The notes: generated by a model not told the origin, from the sequence alone. A stretch of DNA of 64,000 bases from Thermobaculum terrenum ATCC BAA-798 (GCF_000025005.1 NC_013526.1:930001-994000), one strand, 5' to 3'. Counted from the first letter of the stretch, positions 33,983 to 44,033 are shown. Translations and numbers: made by a program.

Positions 33983-36900
33983 ATGAAGGTCCTAAGATCC
34001 TTGATCGTAGCGCTAATAATCTTAACTAGTGGTTTGGCACCATATGTTATGTCGAGCCATTCCTACGCAGCGGGGAACAAGCCCACGGAGACCCTGGGTG
34101 TGCGTGCATCTTCACCCGCCTTGTTCTTCGGCCACAGGGGTGACCGCAGGCGCTCAGCACCGCTCGAGGAAGGCTCGGTGCTATCAGGCAAGGTCTACGT
34201 ATTTGCCCAAGCTCGCAACGTCAACAGAGCCTACTTCTTCCTCGACGTGCCCAGCCGATCGAGCGACCTGGTCCCGTGGGGAGTACGCCCCCTGCGCGTG
34301 GACGCGCGTCCTCCCTACGACCTCGTAGGCGACAACGGCAACAAAGCCTTGCCCCTGGACACGAGCAAGCTGGCCAACGGTACACACACCATCACCGCGG
34401 CGTTCGAAGGCAAGGACGGCTCGGTACAAACTATGACCAAGTCCTTTGTAGTGTACAACGGCCCGCGAGCCCTCCTGATCACACCCCAGCGGATAAGCCT
34501 GGAGCTTCCCAAGGGAGGTAAGACATCGATACCACTGAACGTGCTCTCATCAGATAACAGGCCCGTCAGATACTCCTTGAGCAAGAGCGTTGACTGGATG
34601 CGGCTTGAACCAGCATTCCCGGACCCACAGAGGCTGAGGGGGAAGGCCCCGCAGGAGAGGGTGATCTCCCTGAACGCGGGCAAGCTAGCTCCCGGCAACT
34701 ACAGGGCGACGCTGAGGGCCACCGCGCCCGGATACAGAGCTGGGGAGGTGAGTATCGAGCTAACGGTTACCAAGGGGAACGCCTCGTCCCGACAGATCAA
34801 AGCACTCCAGGCATCCACACAAGCGGTCACATCCAGCTCCAGCTGCTACCCCCTCGACTGCTCACAGATACTCGTAGAGCTGCCCTATAACCTGGACTTC
34901 AGTGGGGACGAGGGCAAGATACTGGACAAGAACGGCGTGGGCACAGGCTTCACCTACGTGGACCAGCCTAGCAAGGGCACGGGGTATATACCCCAGAACC
35001 TGACCGTAGATACCAGCGGCACGGGGACGCTCAATATCCTCACGACCAAGGGTATCAACTCCGGGACAGCCAACTCCCAGGACAATGCCCTCGGCGTGGG
35101 CATAGATGCGCCCAGCCAGATATCTGTCCTCAAGACCACCGTAATTAATCCTCCTCTTGGGAGCGGAAATTACGAGCAGGCGGGATTGTGGTTCGGCAAC
35201 AACGAGGACAACTACCTCAAGCTGGGAGTTCTGTCCACACCCAAGGGTCTGCGCATCCAGTACCTGATAGAGGTAGGCGGCACTACTCAATCCTCCAAGA
35301 CCACCAGCGCCATGAGCCTGGCGAACGCAAAGATCACGTTTACCCTGCGGGCCAACCCCGGCGACCAGACCGTGAAGGCCTACTACCAGATCAACAACAA
35401 CTCGCAGGTGCTGTTTGGCACGTTTACGGCGCCCGCTGAGTTCTTCAGCTTCGATGCTGCCGGCATCGACCCACGGATCGGTACCAGGAGCTTCGGTGGG
35501 ATATACGCCACACACCGCAAGGGGCCATCCCCACTCACCTACAAATTCGATGACTTCTCGGTAACCGCGGATGGGATCGGGAGCCCACCCGATAGCAACC
35601 TAACCTTCGATCGGGTATCCTTCCCAGTGCCCTTCCCGACATCGATGGTATGGGGGCCGGATAATCGCCTGTACGTGACGGAACTGCTTGGGAAGATACA
35701 TGCCATCACGCTGGATGACGACAAGCACGTGGTGTCAGACCAGGTAATAACCACTCTCGGTTCCAGGCTCACGCTCGGCATAACGGTAGATCCCGCCTCA
35801 ACCCCAGATAACGTGATCCTGTGGGTCTCCCACTCGAGCCCAGACTTGAACAACGGCGTGCTCAACTCGAGCATGGTGACCAAGCTCTGGGGTCCAGGGT
35901 TCACGAACAGGCAGGACGTCATCACGGGGCTACCGCGAGCCATAGCCAACCACGCGGTGAACTCGATACACTTCGGACCTGACGGTAAGCTGTACATAGC
36001 ACAGGGCGGCAACACTGGGGCTGGCGCTCCCAACACGGCCAACACCGAGTTCGGCACCAGAGCGGAGCAGCCGCTCTCGGCCGCTTTCCTCGTGGCCGAC
36101 GTGAAGGCCCCAGGGTTCGACGGCACGTGTGCCACACCAGAAAACACCTACGGGCCATCACCCTGTGATGTGTTCCTGTACTCCAGCGGGCTAAGGAACA
36201 TGTACGACTTCACGTTCCACTCCAATGGATCCATATACGGGCCCGATAACGGGCTCGGTGTGGTGGGCACCTACCCACCATCCCCCACGCCACCGTGTGA
36301 GGGGTTCGGTAACCCGCAAACGAACAACCCAGGGGAACAGCCAGATAATCTGCAGAGGCTACTACCTGGCAAGTACTATGGCCACCCCAATCCCTACAGG
36401 AACGAGTGTGTCTTCAAGGATGGCTCCTATCAAGGGGTAGCCCCACTGCCAAACTACGCCCAACCGTTCTACGTGCTGGGCAAGAACAAGTCTGCCGACG
36501 GCATCATCGAGTACAGGGGAGAAGCTTTCAACGGGGCTCTCAAAGGAGAGTTACTCATCACCAACTACTCCGTGGGAGACGATATAACCAGAGTAAGGCT
36601 GAGCTCCGATGGCCTGTCCGTCGTCGAGAAGAAGCAGCTTGCAGCGGGCTTTGATGACCCGCTACCGATCACCCAGGGACCTGACGGCACGATATATGTG
36701 GGCGAGTTCGGCGGCAGCAAGGTCACGGCCCTCATACCATCCAACCCGGGGTCATGGACCACGAGGCAGCCACTGCCCGTGTCCCTGCTGGATGCTGGAG
36801 GCACGGTCATAAACGGCAAGCTGTACGTGGTTGGAGGCAAGACCTCTTCCGGTGGCCACCAAACCAAACTGTACATCTACGATCCCATCACCGATAGTTG

Positions 36901-39271
36901 GACCACAGGCCAAGACATGCCAGGGCCAGGAGTGGAGAACCCTGGGGTAGCGGCATACAACGGCAAAATGTACGTCTTCGGAGGCTCAACAGATCCGTTC
37001 TCCGGGGCGGTAAACTTCTCGTACATGTACAACCCTAATACGAACACCTGGTCTACTATTGCGTCCATGCCCACGGCAAGAGGTGGAGCAGGAGCCCAGC
37101 AGATCAACGGCAAGATCTACGTGGTAGGTGGGATGGACTCCAACGGCGCGTCACTCGCCACCCTCGAGATCTACGACCCAGCCACCAACACCTGGAGCAC
37201 GGGCGCTCCGATGAGCACGCGGCGAGACAACCCCGGCACGGCCACGCTGGGCGGTAAGCTGTACGTCTTCGGAGGGCGCACCAGAAATGCGGACGGCAGT
37301 ACTCCCGCGAACATCCTGGCGTCAGCAGAGGTATACGACCCTGCCACAAATACATGGGCAGCCATAGCACCCATGCCCACCGCACGCAGGACGATGGTGA
37401 CGGGCATCCTCAAGGGCCGCATCCAGGTGATGGGAGGCGAGATAACGAGCACGGGCGGTGCCTTCCCACAGAACGAGGAGTACGATCCTGCTACCAACAC
37501 CTGGCTCACGCTCACGCCCATGCTCACTCCGAGGCACGGTGCTGTCGCCGGCACCATCAACAACACCATCTACGTGGCCGGTGGAGGACCCCAGGGCGGC
37601 GCGGCTTTCACCAACGTGAACGAGGCGTTCGCGTTCAACACGATCAACACTAACGTGGATACCTCCATAAATGCTGGCCCAACGGGGATCGTAGCGAACA
37701 GCTCTGCGACCTTCTCGTTCTCCAGCAACGACCCGAGTGCAACCTTCGAATGCAGACTGGACGGTGCGCCCTTTACGGCGTGCAGTTCTCCGGTGACCTT
37801 GTCAGGGCTGGCGGACGGCTCGCATACCTTCGAGGTGAGGGCCATAAGCCCAACCAATGGCACGGACCAGACTCCCGCCGGCCGCACCTGGGTCGTGGAT
37901 ACCACCAGACCACAGGTAGCAAGCACGAGTCCTGCACATGGTACCACTGACGTGCCGGTAACGACCAACGTACAGGCCGTCTTCTCGGAACCCATGGACC
38001 CCGTCACGATCAACGCCAACTCTTTCTATCTAGTCAAAGAGGGCACAACCACGCACCTGAGTGCGACCGTGAGCTACGACCAGGCCAACGCACGTGCCAC
38101 GCTTGTCCCAGCATCTAACCTGAAGGAAGGAGCTATCTACACAGCAACGATCATGGCAACCGTGAAGGACATGGCAGGCAACAGCCTGGCTGCTAACTAT
38201 AGCTGGAGCTTCACCGTTACATCGGTAGACAACACTCCGCCCGAGACGACGATCACGGCTGGGCCAACAGGTCTGACCAACCAGACTTCGGCCACATTCC
38301 AGTTCACATCCTCCGAGGACAACTCCTCCTTCCTGTGCTCCCTGGACGGCTCCCCCTTCTCCCCATGCTCATCCCCTGTGGCCTATTCTGGCCTGCAGGA
38401 TGGCAGCCACACCTTCCAGGTCAAGGCAGTGGACCAGGCAGGCAATCAGGATCCATCTCCCGCCTCTAGGGCCTGGATCATCGATGCTACCCCTCCCACC
38501 ATCACGGGTACCACGCCGGTCGATGGACCAAACGGAGTAGCGGTGCACACCAACGTGGTGATCAGCTTCTCGGAAGCCCTGGCCCCAGGCAGCGTGCAGG
38601 ATACCAGCGTCTACCTGACCAAGCAAGGAGAGACCAACAAGGTGCAGGGGACCCTATCCTACGATAACGATAGCTTCAAGGTCACTCTCGATCCGACGGC
38701 CAACCTGGAGCCGAACACGACCTACGTGGTGACGGTCAAGGGAGGCGCAGGTGGGATAACGGACGCGATAGGCAACCCGCTGGCCACCGACAGGACGTGG
38801 AGCTTCACGACGGCATCGGCCACCGCCTTTGTGCCCATACGTGTGGACTCGGGCAATACATCGAGCTACACGGACACGGGCGGCAACGTCTGGTCGGCAG
38901 ACACCGGGTACACCGGCGGGAGCGTCACGAAGGGCACCACCTCTGACATAGCTGGCACAAACGACGACAGGCTCTACCAGAAGGGCAGGAGCGGGGCACC
39001 GTTTAGCTACCGGTTCCAAGTGCCCAATGGTACATACACAGTGAGGTTGAAGTTCGCAGAGACGTACTGGACCAGAGCAGGTCAGCGGGTGTTCAACGTC
39101 AACATCGAGGGGAGCAGGGTCCTGAGCAACTTCGACATATTGCAGACAGTGGCCCCCAAGACCGCTCTGGACAGGACGTTCAAGGTGGAGGTGTCCGACG
39201 GGAGGTTGGACGTAGACCTGACAAGCGTGGTGAACTATCCATTGGTATCCGCGCTGGAGATCACTGAGTAG
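33983..39271 (+). CDS. Giant secreted protein: Ig, lectin-like, PQQ-dehydrogenase-like propeller, Kelch propeller, Ig repeats, malectin
   Basis: 1762 residues from the ATG at 33983 (GGAG upstream; a longer ORF start lacks a site). Order: signal peptide, two Ig/BACON-like domains to about 280, a concanavalin-like domain (about 300-535), a glucose/sorbosone-dehydrogenase-like propeller (about 539-922; MVWGPDNRLYVTE, FGPDGKLYIAQGG), then Kelch repeats (about 923-1222; GKLYVVGG, YDPATNTW). Next are two cycles of an Ig domain plus a Big_5 domain (about 1226-1611; FSEPMDPVTINANSFYL). A C-terminal malectin domain follows (about 1616-1762). The second Ig block shares a 278-bp near-identical repeat with the next gene. 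It is probably a surface carbohydrate-binding protein; enzymatic activity of the first propeller is unproven. Confidence 0.87.
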   Translation: MKVLRSLIVALIILTSGLAPYVMSSHSYAAGNKPTETLGVRASSPALFFGHRGDRRRSAPLEEGSVLSGKVYVFAQARNVNRAYFFLDVPSRSSDLVPWGVRPLRVDARPPYDLVGDNGNKALPLDTSKLANGTHTITAAFEGKDGSVQTMTKSFVVYNGPRALLITPQRISLELPKGGKTSIPLNVLSSDNRPVRYSLSKSVDWMRLEPAFPDPQRLRGKAPQERVISLNAGKLAPGNYRATLRATAPGYRAGEVSIELTVTKGNASSRQIKALQASTQAVTSSSSCYPLDCSQILVELPYNLDFSGDEGKILDKNGVGTGFTYVDQPSKGTGYIPQNLTVDTSGTGTLNILTTKGINSGTANSQDNALGVGIDAPSQISVLKTTVINPPLGSGNYEQAGLWFGNNEDNYLKLGVLSTPKGLRIQYLIEVGGTTQSSKTTSAMSLANAKITFTLRANPGDQTVKAYYQINNNSQVLFGTFTAPAEFFSFDAAGIDPRIGTRSFGGIYATHRKGPSPLTYKFDDFSVTADGIGSPPDSNLTFDRVSFPVPFPTSMVWGPDNRLYVTELLGKIHAITLDDDKHVVSDQVITTLGSRLTLGITVDPASTPDNVILWVSHSSPDLNNGVLNSSMVTKLWGPGFTNRQDVITGLPRAIANHAVNSIHFGPDGKLYIAQGGNTGAGAPNTANTEFGTRAEQPLSAAFLVADVKAPGFDGTCATPENTYGPSPCDVFLYSSGLRNMYDFTFHSNGSIYGPDNGLGVVGTYPPSPTPPCEGFGNPQTNNPGEQPDNLQRLLPGKYYGHPNPYRNECVFKDGSYQGVAPLPNYAQPFYVLGKNKSADGIIEYRGEAFNGALKGELLITNYSVGDDITRVRLSSDGLSVVEKKQLAAGFDDPLPITQGPDGTIYVGEFGGSKVTALIPSNPGSWTTRQPLPVSLLDAGGTVINGKLYVVGGKTSSGGHQTKLYIYDPITDSWTTGQDMPGPGVENPGVAAYNGKMYVFGGSTDPFSGAVNFSYMYNPNTNTWSTIASMPTARGGAGAQQINGKIYVVGGMDSNGASLATLEIYDPATNTWSTGAPMSTRRDNPGTATLGGKLYVFGGRTRNADGSTPANILASAEVYDPATNTWAAIAPMPTARRTMVTGILKGRIQVMGGEITSTGGAFPQNEEYDPATNTWLTLTPMLTPRHGAVAGTINNTIYVAGGGPQGGAAFTNVNEAFAFNTINTNVDTSINAGPTGIVANSSATFSFSSNDPSATFECRLDGAPFTACSSPVTLSGLADGSHTFEVRAISPTNGTDQTPAGRTWVVDTTRPQVASTSPAHGTTDVPVTTNVQAVFSEPMDPVTINANSFYLVKEGTTTHLSATVSYDQANARATLVPASNLKEGAIYTATIMATVKDMAGNSLAANYSWSFTVTSVDNTPPETTITAGPTGLTNQTSATFQFTSSEDNSSFLCSLDGSPFSPCSSPVAYSGLQDGSHTFQVKAVDQAGNQDPSPASRAWIIDATPPTITGTTPVDGPNGVAVHTNVVISFSEALAPGSVQDTSVYLTKQGETNKVQGTLSYDNDSFKVTLDPTANLEPNTTYVVTVKGGAGGITDAIGNPLATDRTWSFTTASATAFVPIRVDSGNTSSYTDTGGNVWSADTGYTGGSVTKGTTSDIAGTNDDRLYQKGRSGAPFSYRFQVPNGTYTVRLKFAETYWTRAGQRVFNVNIEGSRVLSNFDILQTVAPKTALDRTFKVEVSDGRLDVDLTSVVNYPLVSALEITE
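38240..38517 (+). repeat. 278-bp direct repeat, copy 1
   Basis: This segment, from CCCGAGACGACG to ACCACGCC, recurs at 41221-41498 with about 10 differences in 278 positions by eye. It encodes an Ig-like domain and the first strand of the following Big_5 domain. The flanking domains are clearly more diverged. Confidence 0.9.
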
Positions 39272-39285
39272 CTGGAGGCGCCGAA

Positions 39286-42222
39286 GTGCAACGCACAAGA
39301 TCCCTGTGGTGGATGCTCATCGCCGTGATGCTGGCGCTCGCCAGCGCTTACATAGCTGGGGGCGGGAGCGGCACGCTGTCCGCCACGACCTACGTGCTGC
39401 TCTTCAGCTCCAGCAGCGATAGATCCAACGCACAACCGCTGCAGGGACAGAGCGTGTACGGGAACACATACATCTTCACGTCCCCGAGCGATGGGGTCTC
39501 CACGGTCAGCTTCTACATAGATGACCCCGACGCTCTCGGGACACCCTATCGAGTAGAGAAGACCGCGCCCTACGACCTCAACGGGGGAACGGTATCCACC
39601 GCCTCTCCCTACAACACGACGCTGCTTGCCGACGGGCAGCACTCCGTTACCGCCCTCATCAAGCTCAGCAACGGCAGCACCCAGAAGATCACAGCGACCT
39701 TCAACGTGATAAACTCCGCCCCACAGCTGCAGTTCGACAGGAGCGCCGTCGTCTGGTCCGTGGGCAGTGGCGGCACGGCAACACAGCAGGTAGCCCTCAC
39801 AGGTGGGAACCCACCGGCCAGCTACACGCTATCCTATGATGCCTTCTGGCTTAGCCTCCAGCCGACCACTGGCACGACTCTGGCAACTATCTCCCTGGCG
39901 GCCAACACGCAAGGGCTGCAGCCAGGCATATATACGTCCACGGTACTAGCAACTGCCCCAAACTATAAACCCGCGTCCCTTAGGGTAACCATTACAGTAG
40001 GGGAGCAGATACACCTCTCCTGGATGGGTGATCCCTCCAGAACTATGACGATTGTATGGCGCACCTTCGACACGTCCATACCCTCGCTGGTGCAGTACAG
40101 GCAGGCCGGAACCACCACCTGGCAGCAAGCCTCCGGATCGCTCCGTACCTCAGGGACACGCGGCACCCTGCACGAGGTAACGCTATCCTTGCTCACGCCT
40201 TCGACGAGCTACGAATACAGGGTAATGCTGGACGGCTCCACCTGGAGCGAGACCTACACCACCCACACTGCCCCACTCAGGGGACCAGCGGACCTGGACG
40301 TGATCTACGTTGCCGATACCGGGCTGATAGGCAGGGAGGATGGGCTCGCCAGCGGCACGCAGCAGGTAATAGACGAGATAGCGAGGATGCATCCCGACGT
40401 GGTATTGCTTGGTGGTGACTACGCTTACTACAGCACTGACAATAGGTTCGGCTCCCTGGATAATTCCATAGATGCATGGTTCAATCAGATGCAGCGCATA
40501 GGCGCCAAGATACCAATGATGCCCACTTATGGCAACCATGAGACCCTCCTGGGGGAGGGTTACTCCTACTGGGCTGCCAGGTTCGCTACCCCAAACGGCT
40601 ACAGCAACAGGCAGAACTACTCCTTCGATATAGGGGACGTACATTTCGTGTCGATATACGCGGTCGAGAACTCTAATGGGCTGTCCGACGGGCAGCTGCA
40701 GTGGATCGAACAGGATATCCTGGCAGCAAAGGCCGCGGGGCAGAGGTGGATCGTGCCGTTCTACCACGTATCGCCCTTCGCCGATGGGCGCAACCACCCC
40801 TCGAACCTCGCACTGAGAGCACAGTTGGGACCACTGTTCGAGAGGCTAGTAGTCAAGATCGCCGTGAGCTCGCACGACCAGGCCTACGAGCGGACCTACC
40901 CTTTGGTCGATGTTCCAAATTCGAACACCCCGACGTCCATGGCCAAGGATTGCTACACGATGTCGGATGGCGTGACCTGGGTGAAATCCAGCCCCGGAGG
41001 CAAGGAGAGCAACAAGAACGGCTCCTTCTCCCAGTTCGGCACCAACCCTCCGCCGTCGTGGACAGCCTACCGCGACAACACGATGCACCACTTCCTGCGA
41101 ATACGCTTCTCGGCAGACGGTACCATGAGGGTCGAAGGCTACGGCGTAAGGGGTGATGGCAGCCCACCAGTCCTGCAGGACAGCTTTATGTACACAACTG
41201 GTAGCTGCGGCAGCGCAGGGCCCGAGACGACGATCACGGCTGGGCCAACAGGGCTGACCAACCAGACTTCGGCCACATTCCAGTTCACATCCTCCGAGGA
41301 CAACTCCTCCTTCCTGTGCTCCCTGGATGGCTCGGCCTTCTCCCCCTGCTCATCCCCTGTGGCTTACTCTGGCCTGCAGGATGGCAGCCACACCTTCCAG
41401 GTCAAGGCAGTGGACCAGGCAGGCAATCAGGATCCATCTCCCGCCTCCAGGTCCTGGACCATCGATGCTACCCCTCCCACCATCACGGGTACCACGCCTG
41501 TCAACGGAGCCAACGAAGTGCCCACGAACACGAAGGTCTCTATCGCCCTCTCCGAGAGGGCAGATCCCGCGAGCATAAATGGCAGCACGTTCTACCTGAT
41601 GAAATCGGGAAGCAGCCTGCCCGTTCCCGCCCAAGTGAGCTACGACGATGCCCTCAAGATCGCCGCCCTGCAGCCAGATGCGCCGCTGGAAGCCGGCAGC
41701 ACCTATACAGCCAGGGCCACGGGCGACATCAGGGACCTGGCGGGCAACAGGCTGGGTGCCGACTATTCGTGGGCTTTCACGGTGTCCTCGAATCCTTCCG
41801 CTGGTGGACTGCTTGGCGAGTACTTCAACAACAGCGACCTGACCGATCTGGTACTGACGCGGGTGGACCCTGTGGTGGACTTCAACTGGGACTATGGCTC
41901 GCCAGACCCCTCCATAGACCCTGATACTTACTCCGTGCGCTGGACGGGCATGGTGAAGGCCGATCGTTCAGAAACCTACACCTTCTACACTCGGAGCAAC
42001 GACGGCGTCAGGCTGTGGGTGAACGGCAAGCTGCTGGTCAACAACTGGACGAACCACGCCGAGACGGAGAACAAGGGGAGCATCAGCCTCACTGCGGGCA
42101 CCTGGTACCAGATCAGGCTGGAGTACTACGAGGGCACAGGGAGATCGATCATCAGGCTGCTGTACTCCTCACCGAGCACGCCCAAGCAGATCATCCCGAG
42201 CGACCACCTGAGAACACCGTGA
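39286..42222 (+). CDS. Secreted metallophosphoesterase (purple-acid-phosphatase-like) with PA14 domain
   Basis: 978 residues. GTG start at 39286 with TGGAGG upstream, 14 bp after the previous stop. Order: signal peptide, Ig domain like that of the upstream protein, BACON-like domain, fibronectin-like N-domain of purple acid phosphatases (about 240-325), and a calcineurin-like phosphoesterase (about 330-640). The metal-site motifs are YVADTG, GGDYAYY, YGNHE, FYHVSPF and SSHDQAYER; the last replaces the usual GHxHxYER, keeping one His. Then come the shared Ig repeat (about 645-738), a Big_5 domain and a C-terminal PA14 domain (LGEYFNNSDLTD, YTRSNDGVRLWVNG) likely to bind glycans. It probably removes phosphate from external polymers and forms an operon with the giant protein. 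Confidence 0.88.
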   Translation: MQRTRSLWWMLIAVMLALASAYIAGGGSGTLSATTYVLLFSSSSDRSNAQPLQGQSVYGNTYIFTSPSDGVSTVSFYIDDPDALGTPYRVEKTAPYDLNGGTVSTASPYNTTLLADGQHSVTALIKLSNGSTQKITATFNVINSAPQLQFDRSAVVWSVGSGGTATQQVALTGGNPPASYTLSYDAFWLSLQPTTGTTLATISLAANTQGLQPGIYTSTVLATAPNYKPASLRVTITVGEQIHLSWMGDPSRTMTIVWRTFDTSIPSLVQYRQAGTTTWQQASGSLRTSGTRGTLHEVTLSLLTPSTSYEYRVMLDGSTWSETYTTHTAPLRGPADLDVIYVADTGLIGREDGLASGTQQVIDEIARMHPDVVLLGGDYAYYSTDNRFGSLDNSIDAWFNQMQRIGAKIPMMPTYGNHETLLGEGYSYWAARFATPNGYSNRQNYSFDIGDVHFVSIYAVENSNGLSDGQLQWIEQDILAAKAAGQRWIVPFYHVSPFADGRNHPSNLALRAQLGPLFERLVVKIAVSSHDQAYERTYPLVDVPNSNTPTSMAKDCYTMSDGVTWVKSSPGGKESNKNGSFSQFGTNPPPSWTAYRDNTMHHFLRIRFSADGTMRVEGYGVRGDGSPPVLQDSFMYTTGSCGSAGPETTITAGPTGLTNQTSATFQFTSSEDNSSFLCSLDGSAFSPCSSPVAYSGLQDGSHTFQVKAVDQAGNQDPSPASRSWTIDATPPTITGTTPVNGANEVPTNTKVSIALSERADPASINGSTFYLMKSGSSLPVPAQVSYDDALKIAALQPDAPLEAGSTYTARATGDIRDLAGNRLGADYSWAFTVSSNPSAGGLLGEYFNNSDLTDLVLTRVDPVVDFNWDYGSPDPSIDPDTYSVRWTGMVKADRSETYTFYTRSNDGVRLWVNGKLLVNNWTNHAETENKGSISLTAGTWYQIRLEYYEGTGRSIIRLLYSSPSTPKQIIPSDHLRTP
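41221..41498 (+). repeat. 278-bp direct repeat, copy 2
   Basis: Second copy of the segment at 38240-38517, in the same reading frame context (Ig domain followed by Big_5). The high identity at silent sites points to recent duplication or gene conversion between the two neighbouring genes. Confidence 0.9.
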
Positions 42223-42564
42223 TTAGCCACTAAGCCGGGACGATTCTTGGGAGTAACTCCAGGATTTACGTGCAGGTACAGGCCTTGAGGTTGGGCATAC
42301 ACCACCAGCCAGCGGTCAAATCCTTCGGGCACAAGTCCATTCCGTCTCTGATGTTCAATGCACAGGGATCAGCAGGGCAGGAAGCTAGCAGGCGTTCGGA
42401 CAGCATGGATAGCCCTCACCCTGTGCTGTGATCGGGGGACATGCAACGGACCATAGAGGAGCTCCCTGTGGCCCAACAGGTAACTACGATCTGCCCACCC
42501 GGACTTCAGCAGCGCCGGGGTGGGCAGATTCGGCATAGGGTTACTGGGCAAGGTGGTGAGTTCT
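42223..42564. other. Gene-free region with a hairpin
   Basis: 342 bp between the metallophosphoesterase and a small minus-strand gene with no supported ORF. The one clear structure is the hairpin at 42489-42529. Confidence 0.4.
42489..42529 (-). terminator. Hairpin terminator of the small secreted-protein gene
   Basis: ATCTGCCCACCC at 42489-42500 pairs perfectly with GGGTGGGCAGAT at 42518-42529, 35 bp beyond the minus-strand stop at 42565. It could also end transcription of the exoprotein operon from the other side. Confidence 0.55.
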
Positions 42565-42792
42565 CTACTTGCCGGAAGGATTGCAGAGGCTGTAGCCGTG
42601 GTGCTCTCCCGGTATGTGGCCACCGGCGCCAAGCATGCCCTCGTGTGCAAGCGGCACGATGTGAGCCATCGCGTAATCCGAGTGGCCCGGAGCGCCTATA
42701 TCCGTGCACGGCCCCTGTGCCGCAGCGGGGCGAGCGCCACCAAGGGCTGCCACTACCAACATGGCGATAATGACTAGGTAAACCTTCATCAT
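42565..42792 (-). CDS. Small secreted protein with His/Gly-rich mature part
   Basis: 75 residues. Signal peptide MMKVYLVIIAMLVVAALGG with likely cleavage after AAA, leaving a mature chain of about 50 residues. It begins QGPCTDIGAPGHSDYAM, continues with HIVPLAHEGMLGAGGHIPGE and ends HHGYSLCNPSGK. Two Cys could form one disulfide; six His could bind metal. AGGAG lies 5 nt before the first of two ATGs. No family recognised, but the signal peptide and ribosome site support a real gene. Confidence 0.65.
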   Translation of the reverse strand: MMKVYLVIIAMLVVAALGGARPAAAQGPCTDIGAPGHSDYAMAHIVPLAHEGMLGAGGHIPGEHHGYSLCNPSGK

Positions 42793-43080
42793 GGCAACTC
42801 CTACCTTGAATTGCATAGAGTATACGATAAGTCAACATCGAATGGGTTTAGAATTCGTTATGAACTCTCTACCCGATCCGATAAAGGAGCGGTAGGGCCG
42901 TTCCGCCCAGTGCCATATGCTACTCAAGCGTCGCCAGCAGGCTGCTGGGTCACCGCCTTCCAGTCAGGAACGCTGCACAGGAGCTCAGTAGAACTCCTGC
43001 CAACAGTCACGAGGGTGAGCTCTGCGCGCCCCAATCAGAGCCTCCTATCAGGTGTTCACCTGTGATGCTACAATGACGCC

Positions 43081-43937
43081 ATGATCACCCACCCGTTCTT
43101 TGATGATCTTCTGGCGCATTCCGATGACGAACTGGTCACGCTCATAGGCAGTAGCATCACCGAGCGCACGACCATTCATGAGTGGCCCCTCTCCTGGGTA
43201 CAGCGCCTGATCCTTGAGGATGGGATGCGGCTGCTCTACAAGTCCCAGCTGCCTCCCACCGTCGAGCCAGAGTTTTACGCTCGCACGTCTCTCCTCTGCT
43301 CCCTGCCTGCCGGATGCTGGGCACCCTGCGCGGGTGCACGACCATCGTCATCGAATGGATCGATGCCCCATTGCTGGGCGATGTAGCCAGCAGCGAGCCC
43401 GAGCTCGTCGAGCATGGCAGGCGCCTGGTCGAGCAGATAGGCCAGATCAAGGGTGACCTGCCGGTATACCTGGATATAGGCTCTCCCGACCGCTGGCAGG
43501 TCGTGGCGGAGGGCACCCTCCGAGACCTCGATCGACTCGTGGCCGCGGGACGGTTCTCCAGGGTGGATACAGAGGCCGTAAACGCCCTGCGCGCTTGGGC
43601 CGAGAGCTCTGTCGTGCTGGCTACCGTCAGCGATGAGCCTCGCGTGGTTCACGGAGACCTGGACGGAGAGCAGGTGTTCGTCACTCCCATCGGCTATCGG
43701 GTCGTGGACTGGCAGCGCCCAGTAGTTGCTCCTGCCGACGTTGACCTGGTCGCGCTCCTGACAGGGTAAGGCATAGATGCCCGTCCCTATGTAGATAGGA
43801 CCACCATAGGCATCTTCTGGTTCCTGCGGCTGCACTGGGCGGTGGAGGCACAATGCCGGATCTTTCCAGACTTCCAGGGACCAATATTCGATCAGTGGGC
43901 TGCCGAGGCCACGCAACACATTCTCGGGCGAGCGTAG
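43081..43937 (+). pseudogene. Aminoglycoside-phosphotransferase-like protein, broken
   Basis: The frame from ATG 43081 (PFFDDLLAHSDDELVTLIG, ERTTIHEWPLSWVQRLILED) resembles the N-lobe of the APH/choline-kinase-like family. Around 43300 the sequence continues in the next frame (RMLGTLRGCTTIVIEW) into the catalytic lobe with VVHGDLDGEQVFV and RVVDWQRP. That frame meets TAA at 43767, yet the codons after it stay open and protein-like (GIFWFLRLHWAVEA, FDQWAAEATQHILGRA) to 43937. One indel plus one nonsense codon thus separate it from a full-length gene of about 285 residues. No ribosome site is evident. Substrate unknown. Confidence 0.72.
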
Positions 43938-44004
43938 GGGCATGGTCCCGTATCGTCTACCCCCTCATCAGTCCTTCCCGCATGTAGGGGATACTCTCAC
44001 CCCC

Positions 44005-44033
44005 TGCCCTCTCCCAGATAGCGGGAGAGGGCA
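44005..44033. repeat. Perfect 11-bp hairpin, REP-like
   Basis: TGCCCTCTCCC at 44005-44015 pairs with GGGAGAGGGCA at 44023-44033 around AGATAGC, preceded by ACTCTCACCCCC. This pattern resembles short palindromic repeats found in many copies in some genomes; only one copy is in the window, so its repeat nature is unproven. It lies between two gene remnants. Confidence 0.45.
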
